Source: Fusibacter paucivorans (GTDB taxonomy: Bacteria; Bacillota; Clostridia; Peptostreptococcales; Acidaminobacteraceae). From it: DNA of 64,000 nucleotides. The notes under the pieces are model-generated. The model worked only from the letters and a program-made list of their open reading frames with translations, searched no databases and was not told the DNA's origin. This document shows positions 9,049-20,115 of the stretch, piece after piece; position 1 is the stretch's first letter, and the number at the start of each line of letters is the position of its first letter. Made by a program: the position numbers and the translations under genes. Where the stretch lies: the NCBI RefSeq assembly GCF_018390735.1, contig NZ_JAHBCL010000001.1:124001-188000 (forward strand). The letters run 5' to 3'.

Positions 9049-10035
9049 CTACCAATCTAATGTAAACGGTTCATAAAGTTCTCCTGTTACCAGATATTTC
9101 TCTAGCTTTAAAAGCTCCAGTCGCACCAACGATCGATAGCGAACACTTTTTCCCAGCTTCTTATGAATAATCGTTTGATTCAACGTTTCTTCAAACGCTT
9201 TGACAACTTTTTTGCGTGCGCTCTCTTTTAAAAAAATACCATTTGATGCCCGTTCAAAATCATCCGTATCAATCATGCGCTTGTTGATGAGCCTAAAAAT
9301 CAGACGGTCTACAATTAGCGGTTTAAAAACCTCGCTGACATCTAAGCTAAGCGAAAAGCGCCGTCGCCCAGAAGTGTGTAAAAAACTCACAGTTGGATTC
9401 AAATGCGTTTTGTAAATTTCTGAAACGCAAACCGTGTAAAACAAGCTGTTTAAAAAAGACAATAACGCATTGAGTTCGTTTTCCGGCGGCCGAATGGTAC
9501 GTTTGTCAAAATCAAATGCATCGTTTAAAATCACGCCCCACTGTGCATAATAATGTCGTCTGAGGTTCCCTTCGAATCCCATCAGTGCTTCGATCGTATC
9601 TGCAGATTCGACTTTTGCCAATATTTTTTCAATTTCGTCTGTTGCAACTGCTTTCCCTCTCAGCTGGTAATAGCGCAGATTTCTTTGTATATTATAGGCA
9701 GCGCCATTAATAAAGGCCTTTGCGATGAGCAGCGCTTTATCCAGCTCTTTCGCTGCCAGCACCTGTCTAACGAGCAATTCTCCAGACAAATTACATTCCT
9801 TCGGATAAAAAGAACCCGTGTAATAACCGTAATAATTGAAAAAGTGGCAGGTGATTTCATGGCGATTGAGAAAGTTGATTGCCGACGTGTTGAAATCAAC
9901 TTCATTAAAAATGTTGAGGGCATTTACCTTTTCGACGGGGATTTCTTTAAAAGTGCTATCTTCATAATGAATGCGAAGGGTATTATTTTTTCGGGACAGT
10001 CTCTGCCCTGCAAAAATATAGTAATCTCGTTTCAT
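9049..10035 (-). CDS. cas1: CRISPR integrase Cas1
   Basis: The catalytic subunit of spacer integration, 328 residues and typical for the family. The metal ligands appear in order: the glutamate in LMGFEGNLRRHYY, the histidine in VSFLHTSGRRR, and the aspartate in LSLDVSEVFKP. The N-terminal beta-sandwich precedes them. GGAG 6-7 bases before the ATG at 10035 sets the start, 12 bases inside the longest frame. It lies 61 bases after cas4 and 8 before cas2 in a leftward operon. Confidence 0.97.
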   Translation of the reverse strand: MKRDYYIFAGQRLSRKNNTLRIHYEDSTFKEIPVEKVNALNIFNEVDFNTSAINFLNRHEITCHFFNYYGYYTGSFYPKECNLSGELLVRQVLAAKELDKALLIAKAFINGAAYNIQRNLRYYQLRGKAVATDEIEKILAKVESADTIEALMGFEGNLRRHYYAQWGVILNDAFDFDKRTIRPPENELNALLSFLNSLFYTVCVSEIYKTHLNPTVSFLHTSGRRRFSLSLDVSEVFKPLIVDRLIFRLINKRMIDTDDFERASNGIFLKESARKKVVKAFEETLNQTIIHKKLGKSVRYRSLVRLELLKLEKYLVTGELYEPFTLDW

Positions 10036-10096
10036 ACAAAACTCCATGTCTCACAACTGAATTTAAAGCAGCTTTTCGATACGTTTTTCCAACCTC

Positions 10097-10621
10097 TTAA
10101 ATGAAACAAAAATCATGATAGGCACAAGCTCTGCAAATGCGCTTTTTGATAACGGGCGGCGCTTTGGGCTGCTTGATAATTACGCTGATCGCTTCTAGTA
10201 TCTTTAAAATTTCCGCCTCATCTGCCGCGGTGAGCACAACTATAACATTTCTGTGTTCTTCCGGATAACGTAAAATACCTTTTGAAATAATCGTCGCCTT
10301 GTAGTGCTTCATATAAAACATGTAGTATTTAAGCTGCCAGATGTCACTGCTCTCATTCTTTGACGACTTCTTCATTTCGTACAGCACATCGTCTTCAAAA
10401 TTAATGCCATCAACATTAATGGCATCCACCATGCGATTCTTTTTTTCACGGGTATAGTAAGACTGCTCAATTAAACGTCCTATTTTTACATCCTCATTCT
10501 CTTTCTCAAACGTAATGCCTTTGCTGAATAAATAGAGTTTGCGTTTGCAGATAAAATAATAATTCAGCTGAACCCCGGAGATGCGTTCTTCTGACAAATC
10601 GTCCAGCAAACCATACGCCAC
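10097..10621 (-). CDS. cas4: CRISPR-associated exonuclease Cas4
   Basis: Cas4 trims prespacers and helps choose PAM and orientation during spacer capture. The 174-residue protein has a RecB-type nuclease core (YEMKKSS as the E-x-K motif) and four cysteines for a 4Fe-4S cluster: one in FICKRKLYLF and three in ICRACAYHDFCFI at the C terminus. No ATG serves the N-terminus. GTG at 10621 lies 8 bases after GCGAGG and is preferred; GTG at 10630 abuts that site. It lies between cas3 and cas1. Confidence 0.93.
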   Translation of the reverse strand: MAYGLLDDLSEERISGVQLNYYFICKRKLYLFSKGITFEKENEDVKIGRLIEQSYYTREKKNRMVDAINVDGINFEDDVLYEMKKSSKNESSDIWQLKYYMFYMKHYKATIISKGILRYPEEHRNVIVVLTAADEAEILKILEAISVIIKQPKAPPVIKKRICRACAYHDFCFI

Positions 10622-10647
10622 TTCAAACACCTCGCTTTCAAAACAGT

Positions 10648-12945
10648 CTACAGGAATGCATCTTCTGGATTGGCCTCATCAAAGAGCAGTCCCCTACCGC
10701 ATCGCGTCGTTTCGTTGAATTCATAACGGCAATCTGTTATAAACACGCCGTATTTGATGAGCATGTCATCATTCGCCTGACGATAGTATTTCATCTGACT
10801 GCGCCTCAAAGAGAGCGTATGCCGCATCAGTGTTTCCCTCGCCTCTAGATAGGCGGTCTGATTCGATCTATTTTCCAGTGCATTCATAAGTTTCTCGAAC
10901 TCGCCGGACTTCACCAACTCATAATAAATATCAATCGGCATGCACGTTACATTGTCGATCTCTCGGAATGTTGCTTCCACCGTCTTTTTCGCGGCGTCGT
11001 ATAATTTAAGCGCTGACAGCTCATTTAAATGCGTTTGAACCCTTGCCTTATACTTCTTAATATCAGGATTCAACGCCTCATTAAACACCGCGTTGATCAT
11101 TGCCTGCTTATCTTGTTCATTGAGCCATTGCCCATCATACGATGTGAGCGCACGCCACGAAGCATTATAAATTTCAGAATCTATAACCTTATCATGTCCC
11201 GTGTTGCGCGTATTGAGCACAATAACATTTGGGCCTTCTTCATGGCTTCTGTAACGGCGCCTGTAAACGCGCCCCATGCGCTGGATAAAACTGTCAATAG
11301 AGCACATTTCCGTGTAAAGTACATCAAAATCGATGTCCAGTGAAGCCTCGACAATTTGAGTTGCCACCCATATACCCGGGATACTCTGTTTTTCAGGCGA
11401 ATTGGTAAACGCTTGAACATCCGCTTCAAGCAGTGCGCGATCTCTTTGAATGTACTGGCTGTGAAGCAAGTATAAGGGCGTATGCATACCCCGTGATTCC
11501 TTTTTATCAATCAAGCATTGATAAATCGTTTTTGCCGCTGACACTGTGTTGGCAATCACCAGCACTTTGCGTTTTTCGCCTTGCTCACAAATGGCGTCAT
11601 AAGGAATTGCCGAATGTGGTTCCAGCTTTAGCAAATGCCTTTGTTCACACTGCTCTGCCTCTAAAAGGAAGGTTTCAAAGAAAGTATCTTTGTCTATTAC
11701 ACCACTTGACTTCATCAGCGAAACGACATACTCCGGCAGTGTCGCCGTCATAACGAGGTACTGCCCACCGTAGGCCTTAATCAATTGCAGCCCTCTGATC
11801 AGGCAGGCAAGAATTTTCGAATCATACATTTGAATTTCATCGATGATGATTTTTGAATGACTGAGTTGGGCTAAAATCAGCTCAAAACCGTTGTAAAGGT
11901 AGACGCATTTAAAAATCTGATCTACCGTCGTCACCGTGAGCGGACTCAGGAAAAGGCGTGCTTCATTCATGCGATTGCCAATATCCCCCTCTAGGTAATC
12001 ATCCCCCTGTCCACTTTCTTTTAAAAAGTAATCGGCCATGCCAGAGTGCACCAATTCAACGGGCGTATAGCCATAAGTCTTTTTCACGCGCTCATAAATG
12101 GCATTGATGCTAACTTTCAGCGGCAGTGTGAAAAAGCCTTTGCTCTGCGAGAGCCACAGCAGCGCCGCCTCTGTTTTACCGAGTCCCGTCGATGCAATGA
12201 CGATCCCACTGCGATTCCGGTTTTCGTACAAATAGGCTTGAAGGGCTCGCAACTGATGATCGTTCTTTTGAAATGTATCAATGATCATTGCATCGAGCGT
12301 AAGTCCATTGACTGCATGTGGTTTCTCAATGGTTGAATCTTGCCCAAAAGCACTGGCGACATAATCTAGCTTATTAAGATATCCTTTGACTTTAACATAA
12401 TTTATGGCCTTTTCTGAAAGAACGGGCTCATTTAACATGGATTCTGAAATGCCGTAAAAATCTGTCGTTGGCCGATCGTTAAAGTATTGAGGCAGCGTCA
12501 TTGGAAATTCAGCAATGTCTTCACTGAGCTCTTGTAACAGCACGTTTTTTATATTTTCGCGCATTACCTTTGAAAACGCATCCCGCGCATGGTGCATCAT
12601 AACTGCCGTAATGATAATTTCTGTCCCATCTTCTCCAAAATCCCTGTCCATTGCATTGACATCCATAAAGCAGGGCGATAAATAACCATGTGGTATTTCA
12701 TCAATCGATGCATCGTTTAATGGCATTAACGGCAGTGACAGCTTTTCATAAAGTTTGTTTTGAAAGCGCCTGTTCACTTTGCCGATATCGTGAAACCATA
12801 CGGCGGTTTCGAGCATTTGATATACTGATTCGGATAGAAATGCTGGAAAATGCGCTTTTAGGTAGTTATAGTGATACATTAAATCCAGCGTGTGGGATTC
12901 AATGGTTTTTTGTTCAAATGTCTTTGCCAAAAAAAGCTGTGCCAT
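10648..12945 (-). CDS. cas3: CRISPR effector helicase-nuclease Cas3 (HD + DExH fused)
   Basis: Cas3 is recruited to Cascade-bound DNA and degrades it. The 765-residue protein has an N-terminal HD nuclease (SHTLDLMYHY, WFHDIGK, MMHHARD). A superfamily 2 helicase follows with Walker A STGLGKTEAALLW, motif II IIIDEIQMY, motif III MTATLP and the late motifs VEASLDIDFD and QRMGRVYRR. Nuclease and helicase are in one chain, and all key motifs look intact. GGGGAG seven bases before the ATG at 12945 makes this the likely start, 21 bases inside the longest GTG-initiated frame. Confidence 0.96.
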   Translation of the reverse strand: MAQLFLAKTFEQKTIESHTLDLMYHYNYLKAHFPAFLSESVYQMLETAVWFHDIGKVNRRFQNKLYEKLSLPLMPLNDASIDEIPHGYLSPCFMDVNAMDRDFGEDGTEIIITAVMMHHARDAFSKVMRENIKNVLLQELSEDIAEFPMTLPQYFNDRPTTDFYGISESMLNEPVLSEKAINYVKVKGYLNKLDYVASAFGQDSTIEKPHAVNGLTLDAMIIDTFQKNDHQLRALQAYLYENRNRSGIVIASTGLGKTEAALLWLSQSKGFFTLPLKVSINAIYERVKKTYGYTPVELVHSGMADYFLKESGQGDDYLEGDIGNRMNEARLFLSPLTVTTVDQIFKCVYLYNGFELILAQLSHSKIIIDEIQMYDSKILACLIRGLQLIKAYGGQYLVMTATLPEYVVSLMKSSGVIDKDTFFETFLLEAEQCEQRHLLKLEPHSAIPYDAICEQGEKRKVLVIANTVSAAKTIYQCLIDKKESRGMHTPLYLLHSQYIQRDRALLEADVQAFTNSPEKQSIPGIWVATQIVEASLDIDFDVLYTEMCSIDSFIQRMGRVYRRRYRSHEEGPNVIVLNTRNTGHDKVIDSEIYNASWRALTSYDGQWLNEQDKQAMINAVFNEALNPDIKKYKARVQTHLNELSALKLYDAAKKTVEATFREIDNVTCMPIDIYYELVKSGEFEKLMNALENRSNQTAYLEARETLMRHTLSLRRSQMKYYRQANDDMLIKYGVFITDCRYEFNETTRCGRGLLFDEANPEDAFL

Positions 12946-12967
12946 AGAGAGTCTCCCCATTGTCACA

Positions 12968-14543
<1,576 letters not shown>

Positions 14544-14606
14544 AATATTTGCTCCTTTCAGATACCTTTTTTTATCATTTTTCATCTGCTTCATGCTAAA
14601 TATACT

Positions 14607-16292
14607 TTATTCAACGTTCGCCTTCGTTTGGTATGGCAATCCTTTTAAACCGATCACAAATGCATAGCCAAAATTCATAAAATCATCTTCATTTTTAATT
14701 GTTTCTACAAACAGTGAGGGGATTTCTTCTTTTGTAGCCGCATAAAGCCGTATAATCCGATCCAAAAATAAGGATTTGTCGCCTGCTTGCAGTGCGTTGG
14801 TCAGCTGGTAAATCAGCCCTCTCATTTTATTGTCCACATCATCTGATGTACTCCCCATCTTTTGACGCATTTCGATGCCCTTATGGTACATCACATCTAC
14901 TTTTTTCATATTTTTTTCCAAAGCCGTTTCATCTCCTTTCAATCCATTTCGCCTAAAAAAGCATGTAATCACTTGTGTTTTAATGAGATTCATAAGATTG
15001 ATCTGGGCGTTAAACCCGCTTTTCTGTCCGCCTTCACTCGCTGCTTTTACATAAACCATGCAAATGCTATAGAGATTTTCGCCATTGCTAAGTCGCCTGA
15101 GTATTTCTGTGTATAGATTGATCCAAACATCGTGCAACTGGTAAAAACGTTTTTCATAATATTTCAAATAGGGCATTGACCGTTCTAAAATGTGAAGCTG
15201 ATTTTCATCTAGGTGCTGGATGCGATAGCGCATATCACCAGATGAAGACCCCTCACGCCGAATAATCTCTACGTCACTGACGACAAACCCCATTTCAGTT
15301 CTGTCCATTTGCACGTTAAGGCCATTAATAATCTGCGAATAGGTGCGTTCCTGATAGGCATCATAGCTTTCAAGCGCTGAAAATTTTGTGCCCGTATTGT
15401 TAAAAGCCTTTAAATTTTGTATGCTGTTGTTCACGTTAACGAATAAACCCTTGCGTTTCAGGTTAAAAAAACCGGCCGGCATGCATGAAAGCACAAGTTT
15501 ACAGAAAGGACACACCTGTGCTGATGCTTTAAAATTCCAATCATGTGACGGCTTTCGCTTATAGTCAACCCCATAATCTGACAACCATGTGCTAATGGGA
15601 TCAAACCCGGCTACCTTCTTGCTAAAGCCGGTTTCGCATTCAGAGCATGTATATTTGCCGTTCGCTGATAATTTATCAGCAGCATCGATACACGGCTGAA
15701 CAAATTCCTGCCGATAGAGGGCATTCATTTCATCTTTCACTTTGGTGCTGTTAAAAAAAGCAATCCCGCCCCAATAACTGTCGAGAATGTTGTAGGCGAT
15801 ATCTTTATATAGAAAGACATCTCTGTATTTTTTGAAATAGGCCATCAATGCCTCTAAACTTTCATATTGGAGACGGCTGTCCTTTTCCTTTTTAATCGCC
15901 TTCATTTGTGCTGCTGGCTCATATGTTTCGCCGTAGATTTTCTGAATGATCTGATATGCCGACGGATAGCTTCCTGCTGTTCGATCGACCGTTGCCGCAT
16001 AACTTCCAAGCCATTCCTTAATTGCTTCCCCAAGATTGGGACTTGTCGCATCAATGGCGTTAAATCCTGACAGCATTTTATTCACCGTCATCTGTTCACC
16101 ATAAACGGCTTTAAAGTATTCGAAATAATCCTGTTCGAATACTTCAAAAGCTTCTGGTTCAACTGTGATCGCCCCCCGATAGGGAACATCTTCCTGAATC
16201 AAGTGTTTCTTTCCCGCCTGTTCTATAATACGGCAAAATCCAAGTAAACCCGCATTATAAAGACCATGAGAAACATTGAGTACAATTGCCAT
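14607..16292 (-). CDS. cas8b1: Cascade large subunit Cas8b1/Cst1 (CXXC-CXXC family)
   Basis: The large subunit recognises the PAM and recruits Cas3. The 561-residue protein has the paired motifs that name the Cst1 family: TCSECETGFSKK and, some 45 residues later, QVCPFCKLVLSC, a probable zinc site. GAGGAG eight bases before the ATG at 16292 supports the start. With Cst2-type Cas7 it assigns the locus to the Cst (Tneap) branch of subtype I-B. It lies 15 bases after cas6. Confidence 0.93.
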   Translation of the reverse strand: MAIVLNVSHGLYNAGLLGFCRIIEQAGKKHLIQEDVPYRGAITVEPEAFEVFEQDYFEYFKAVYGEQMTVNKMLSGFNAIDATSPNLGEAIKEWLGSYAATVDRTAGSYPSAYQIIQKIYGETYEPAAQMKAIKKEKDSRLQYESLEALMAYFKKYRDVFLYKDIAYNILDSYWGGIAFFNSTKVKDEMNALYRQEFVQPCIDAADKLSANGKYTCSECETGFSKKVAGFDPISTWLSDYGVDYKRKPSHDWNFKASAQVCPFCKLVLSCMPAGFFNLKRKGLFVNVNNSIQNLKAFNNTGTKFSALESYDAYQERTYSQIINGLNVQMDRTEMGFVVSDVEIIRREGSSSGDMRYRIQHLDENQLHILERSMPYLKYYEKRFYQLHDVWINLYTEILRRLSNGENLYSICMVYVKAASEGGQKSGFNAQINLMNLIKTQVITCFFRRNGLKGDETALEKNMKKVDVMYHKGIEMRQKMGSTSDDVDNKMRGLIYQLTNALQAGDKSLFLDRIIRLYAATKEEIPSLFVETIKNEDDFMNFGYAFVIGLKGLPYQTKANVE

Positions 16293-16307
16293 TCACACGT
16301 CTCCTCT

Positions 16308-17030
16308 CTATAATCTCTCAAAACAGCCAAAACCAAAATTGCACCGCGATCCCAGTCCTGACTGATAAATAAAGTTGAGGATTTCCGGACTTGAAGCAAT
16401 TTCGAAAATCCCCCTATTGCCATCAATCGTTTGTCCATAATGTTTGACTACGACTTTTTTAAGCTGAGAGGTTTCAATGATAATACCCGTTGATTGATAT
16501 GCATTCAACAGCGTTGGTTCTAAGATACGAATACGCGCTTCAACGATTTCATTAAGCCTTTGAACAAACTCAGGTGCATTATTTGTCAGATAAATATCAC
16601 GATTATCTTCAGTCTTCATTCGTACTAAAATCGGAGAAAGTGTTTTGGCGCGAATACGCTGTGAAAAAATTGTCGGCGTATTCAAAATTTTTAACGGTTC
16701 AAGTGTCATTTCATACGTCTTGTAAACATAAGTATGCCCTTCTTGTTTGAGCAGTGCATTGTGCAGCATTATACCCATACTAAGATCAGGCGTTGATAAA
16801 GTAACCGACATCTTAGGGGCTCTTAGTTCAATATGCTCCACTTTAATATCAGCAATGGGCATATACATGGCAAATGTCATGTTTTTCATCTTTGCCGAAC
16901 CGTCATAAAGCGTTTTTTCATAATTTGCATCATACTGGGAAAGCGCGTATTTAAAATAACTTAAAAACATACGCCTCGTTTCAATCGGCAACCTGTTCCC
17001 ATTTAAAGAAAATTTGAGTTGAAATCTCAC
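16308..17030 (-). CDS. cas6: pre-crRNA endoribonuclease Cas6
   Basis: Cas6 cuts the array transcript within each repeat, leaving the 8-base 5' handle. The protein starts MRFQLKFSLNGNRLPI and ends with the glycine-rich loop GLGSRCNFGFGCFERL typical of the family. AAAGGAGG is directly against the ATG at 17036 (1 base) but 7 bases before the GTG at 17030, so GTG 17030 (240 residues) is the likelier start. It is the first cas gene, 63 bases after the WYL regulator gene, without a clear promoter between. Confidence 0.93.
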   Translation of the reverse strand: MRFQLKFSLNGNRLPIETRRMFLSYFKYALSQYDANYEKTLYDGSAKMKNMTFAMYMPIADIKVEHIELRAPKMSVTLSTPDLSMGIMLHNALLKQEGHTYVYKTYEMTLEPLKILNTPTIFSQRIRAKTLSPILVRMKTEDNRDIYLTNNAPEFVQRLNEIVEARIRILEPTLLNAYQSTGIIIETSQLKKVVVKHYGQTIDGNRGIFEIASSPEILNFIYQSGLGSRCNFGFGCFERL

Positions 17031-17093
17031 TGCCATACCTCCTTTCAATAACAGTGTATCAGGTACACGGAAGTCATATTTCCGCTAAACTGT

Positions 17094-18050
17094 TTATTGG
17101 TTATAAATATCTAGATTTTTTTGGATATCTTCGATCATAGCTAATCGCATTTCTACAGGTTCTATCACTTCACAATAATAAGAAAAATTATGGAGCCAAG
17201 AAATTGTTTCCGTCCAATTATTAAGTGTCGCCTCTACATAAACCACTTCATCATCTATGACTTCACAGTGCTGTTCTTTACCGATTTCAATCTCTTGAAC
17301 ATATGCATTGAACGGATAGTGAAAATACGCTTTTAATCTAAAAACATCTTCACAGTAGAGTCCCTGAGTTTCAGCACCGTCTTCAATCTTTTGTTCAATG
17401 GATTTTTGCCGTTTAAACATATCACTTAATGGTTTCAGTCCTTGGATACGAATCATTTTAAATGTACGATAATCACTTGCCTTTTCACAATAGCCATGAA
17501 TATAGAAGGCATCTTTGTAAAATGTCAGTGCATAAGGATGCACGACACGAATCTGATTTTGACGCGACTTATTTGAGAAATAGACCATTTCGACTTTGTG
17601 ACAGTCGTCGATGGCACTTAAAATAATGGGCTGATAGAGCTGTTCCTTTGTCTTTTGAGCATTTGGAAATTGAGATTTGAATTTAATGCGATTGGGATCA
17701 CTTAGAAATAAGCGGTTTCGTTTTCGAATTTTATAGAACAGGGTGTCAAAGTGCGCCTTGTTTTCCAAGACGAGATTGTCGTCAAAGTAGCGTTTTGCCA
17801 TGGTCATGGCTTTCATTTCCTCATTAGTCACTATGTTGGGAATCCGTATGTATGTCTCTCGGCAGAGATAACCGCCTCCCCACGATTTTTCACTTTGTAT
17901 GTCGATGCCATAGTCTCTTAGTTCTTTGATATAGCTGCGCACTTGTCGCTCTGAAATGTTTAGTGCCTTGCTGAGTTCCGTACTGCTATAGACATAATCG
18001 CTGTCTTGAAGAATGTCTAACAGTTTCAGCGCTTTCGTCAATGCCCCCAT
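17094..18050 (-). CDS. WYL-domain transcriptional regulator, first gene of the CRISPR operon
   Basis: A 318-residue DNA-binding protein. The N-terminal winged helix-turn-helix (STELSKALNISERQVRSYIK, then GYGIDIQSEKSWGGGY-like wing) is followed by a WYL sensor domain about residues 140-215 (VHPYALTFYKDAFYIHGYC, RTFKMIRIQGL) and a C-terminal WCX-like extension. WYL proteins regulate many CRISPR and other defence loci and can sense nucleic acid. GGGAGG 7 bases before the ATG at 18050 supports the start. Since cas6 follows closely in the same direction, it probably shares a transcript with the cas genes and controls its own promoter; this is inference. Confidence 0.9.
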   Translation of the reverse strand: MGALTKALKLLDILQDSDYVYSSTELSKALNISERQVRSYIKELRDYGIDIQSEKSWGGGYLCRETYIRIPNIVTNEEMKAMTMAKRYFDDNLVLENKAHFDTLFYKIRKRNRLFLSDPNRIKFKSQFPNAQKTKEQLYQPIILSAIDDCHKVEMVYFSNKSRQNQIRVVHPYALTFYKDAFYIHGYCEKASDYRTFKMIRIQGLKPLSDMFKRQKSIEQKIEDGAETQGLYCEDVFRLKAYFHYPFNAYVQEIEIGKEQHCEVIDDEVVYVEATLNNWTETISWLHNFSYYCEVIEPVEMRLAMIEDIQKNLDIYNQ

Positions 18051-18081
18051 AAACGTACCTCCCTATTTAGCTGTTATGACC

Positions 18082-18110
18082 ATTATACTACTTTTCTGGT
18101 GAATTTGTAT
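18082..18110 (-). promoter_or_regulatory. Promoter of the WYL regulator-cas operon
   Basis: A perfect TATAAT on the minus strand (18082-18087) lies about 32 bases before the WYL start codon. The -35 is weak (ATACAA at 17-base spacing or TACAAA at 16), as expected for a regulated promoter. Confidence 0.55.
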
Positions 18111-18302
18111 GATCCTTCCATCTAACAGCAGTATCTTCATAAAGATACTTTTCTATAAAAAGAGGTTTTTCCATTAAATCTGCCTATTCATCATTTTAAA
18201 TAAGAAGACTTAAATTTAAACCCTTTTGCAACATCTTCCGCTAATCATCAATTAATAAAATCTGATAATAAAAATCGTTATAACGCGCATCCTTTCTGCA
18301 AT

Positions 18303-18364
18303 AAAAAAACATTTGATGTCAACCATCACTCAGCTAATGCTGCATGGTATTTATCAAATGCTTT
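18303..18364 (-). terminator. Terminator of the sigma-54 activator gene
   Basis: On the minus strand the arms AGCATTTGAT and ATCAAATG, with an inner ACCAT/ATGGT pairing, are followed by TTTTTTT. It lies about 60 bases past the stop at 18423. The rest of 18111-18302 is AT-rich with no gene seen. Confidence 0.75.
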
Positions 18365-18422
18365 CTATTAAATAACCTTATATTATAGTACTAATCAATA
18401 TAACCAAAGCAGTTTCTCACAA

Positions 18423-19961
18423 TCACGCGTCTTTCGAGCGTTCCCCATCTTCACGATGTTTCTTCAAAATATACGCGACTTGGTAGTAGGCAATATTGTA
18501 ACCCTGTGCCGTGAGCATATTGGCGATGCGCCGAGGGCCAAGTCCTTCATCATTGAGCTGAAGAATGTAATGCCGCATGGCTTCAGCGGAACGCGTCTTG
18601 CGAGTTCGAAGTGATTCAGCATTTTGACCTGGAATATAGCCCACATGTGTTTGATCATCAGTCTGATGTTCTCCAATACTCGGCTCCTGTCTGCTGCCGT
18701 TAAAGGCAAGCGGGGGAACCTCTGTTTCAACAGGTGTCACAATTTCAAATGGAATATGATAGACTTCCACATAGGTTGTAATGTGATCCATGGCTTTGAC
18801 ATCGTCAATAAGCGGCGATGCCGCATCAATGCTAAAGTTAATAACATCTCTGAACTGGCGGATGTTTCGAGGGTATCGCGCTTCCAATAAAAGCTTTTCA
18901 GCTGCCTCTGAAAAGTAAACGCTGTACTGAATGCCGTGAATTTTTTCGACGGCTTTTTCATAGAGCCTGACAAAATGTCGAAGCAGCAGTCTTTTTTCTT
19001 CCATACTGCGAGAATCTAATGACGGCATTGATATTTCATATTGTGCAAGTCTTTGGTATAATTCTGGTAAGAGTACGGTTTTCAGGTCTCGTGTCGATGC
19101 TGCGATAATAATCACATCTACCTGAATTTCTTTATGACCTCCGATCCGCCTGATCTTTCCCGATTCCATGACTTTTAAAAGCAGGTTTTGGTAGTGACCT
19201 AACGCATGGGCTTCATCTAAGAACAAAATGCCGCCATTGGCCTGTTCAAAGAGGCCGCGTTTTTCTTTTGAACCCGTGTAAGCACCGACTTCACTGCCGA
19301 ATATCTCCACTGCGGCAATATCGGGATTTGTAAATTGGGCACAATTCACTTCAATCAGTGGTGCATCTGCCTTGATGACGCCAACTTGTTTTGCATATTG
19401 AAAAATAAGATTTGCCAGCATGGTCTTCCCAGTACCGGATTCACCAGATATAATAGAATGACGCGGCCCACCCAGCGATCCGACGGTTCGCTTCGCCTTG
19501 GTCAAGACATTTTTTAAACTGTCTGCACCGCCGATAATGTCCATGTTGTAATGCTGTGACTGATTAATTTCCAAATGCAGTTCCAAATAGGAAATACGTT
19601 TATTTAATGTTTCAATATCGCGAATGTCTTTAAAGATCGAGTAGGCACCGGCAAATTCACTTTCGAGAAAAATCGGATATGAGTTAACCATGTATTTTTT
19701 ATTGCCAATATAGTGAATCTGCTGGTCGAGGATTGGCTTGCGGGTTTTAAGCACCTTGAGCAGCACTGCATCTTCGTAAAACAGTGAAATATGCTTGCCT
19801 ACCATGGCAGCCCTCGTCGTATCTGCATAGTCCGCCGACATGCGATTGGCATAGACAATATTGCCATCGATATCGACAATATTAACACCATCGTTTGCCG
19901 AATCAAGTACTTCCAAAATAAAACCTTTTTGAAATAAATCAAACGTAGTGAGCCGTTTCAT
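18423..19961 (-). CDS. PAS-domain sigma-54-dependent transcriptional activator
   Basis: An enhancer-binding protein of 512 residues. An N-terminal PAS domain (about 10-125, GVNIVDIDGNIVYANR) senses a small signal. The AAA+ domain has Walker A GESGTGKT, Walker B GGILFLDEAHAL and the sigma-54 contact loop as GAYTGS in place of GAFTGA. The C-terminal DNA-binding part (EGLGPRRIANMLTAQGYNIA, YYQVAYILKK) reads more like a resolvase-type than a Fis-type helix-turn-helix. It is divergent from the oxidoreductase operon, whose promoter is a near-perfect sigma-54 site, so that operon is its likely target. Confidence 0.93.
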   Translation of the reverse strand: MKRLTTFDLFQKGFILEVLDSANDGVNIVDIDGNIVYANRMSADYADTTRAAMVGKHISLFYEDAVLLKVLKTRKPILDQQIHYIGNKKYMVNSYPIFLESEFAGAYSIFKDIRDIETLNKRISYLELHLEINQSQHYNMDIIGGADSLKNVLTKAKRTVGSLGGPRHSIISGESGTGKTMLANLIFQYAKQVGVIKADAPLIEVNCAQFTNPDIAAVEIFGSEVGAYTGSKEKRGLFEQANGGILFLDEAHALGHYQNLLLKVMESGKIRRIGGHKEIQVDVIIIAASTRDLKTVLLPELYQRLAQYEISMPSLDSRSMEEKRLLLRHFVRLYEKAVEKIHGIQYSVYFSEAAEKLLLEARYPRNIRQFRDVINFSIDAASPLIDDVKAMDHITTYVEVYHIPFEIVTPVETEVPPLAFNGSRQEPSIGEHQTDDQTHVGYIPGQNAESLRTRKTRSAEAMRHYILQLNDEGLGPRRIANMLTAQGYNIAYYQVAYILKKHREDGERSKDA

Positions 19962-20030
19962 ACGTATGCTCCTTTTTACGCAAATTTGTTATAGTCTCTA
20001 ACGTTATTATAACACCGATTCTGACATTTT

Positions 20031-20054
20031 TGATATATTGAATACAATATATCA
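20031..20054. promoter_or_regulatory. Upstream activator site candidate for the sigma-54 activator
   Basis: A perfect 24-base palindrome: TGATATATTG, AATA, CAATATATCA. Its centre is about 83 bases before the predicted start of the oxidoreductase transcript and about 80 bases before the activator gene, a standard place for an enhancer-binding dimer. Confidence 0.7.
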
Positions 20055-20098
20055 TCAAATATTGGCTTTTTTTGTTGATTTGCATCGATATACAACTT

Positions 20099-20115
20099 TG
20101 GCACGATCTTTGCAA
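20099..20115 (+). promoter_or_regulatory. Sigma-54 (-24/-12) promoter of the oxidoreductase operon
   Basis: TGGCACG, four bases, then TTGCA match the sigma-54 consensus fully. The invariant GG is at 20100-20101 and GC at 20112-20113, with 10 bases between. The predicted start is near 20125, giving a leader of about 70 bases. Confidence 0.9.

Noticed and set aside
9660-9923. Frames within cas1 and other cas genes on either strand
   Set aside because: They overlap genes with intact catalytic motifs and have no supporting signals.
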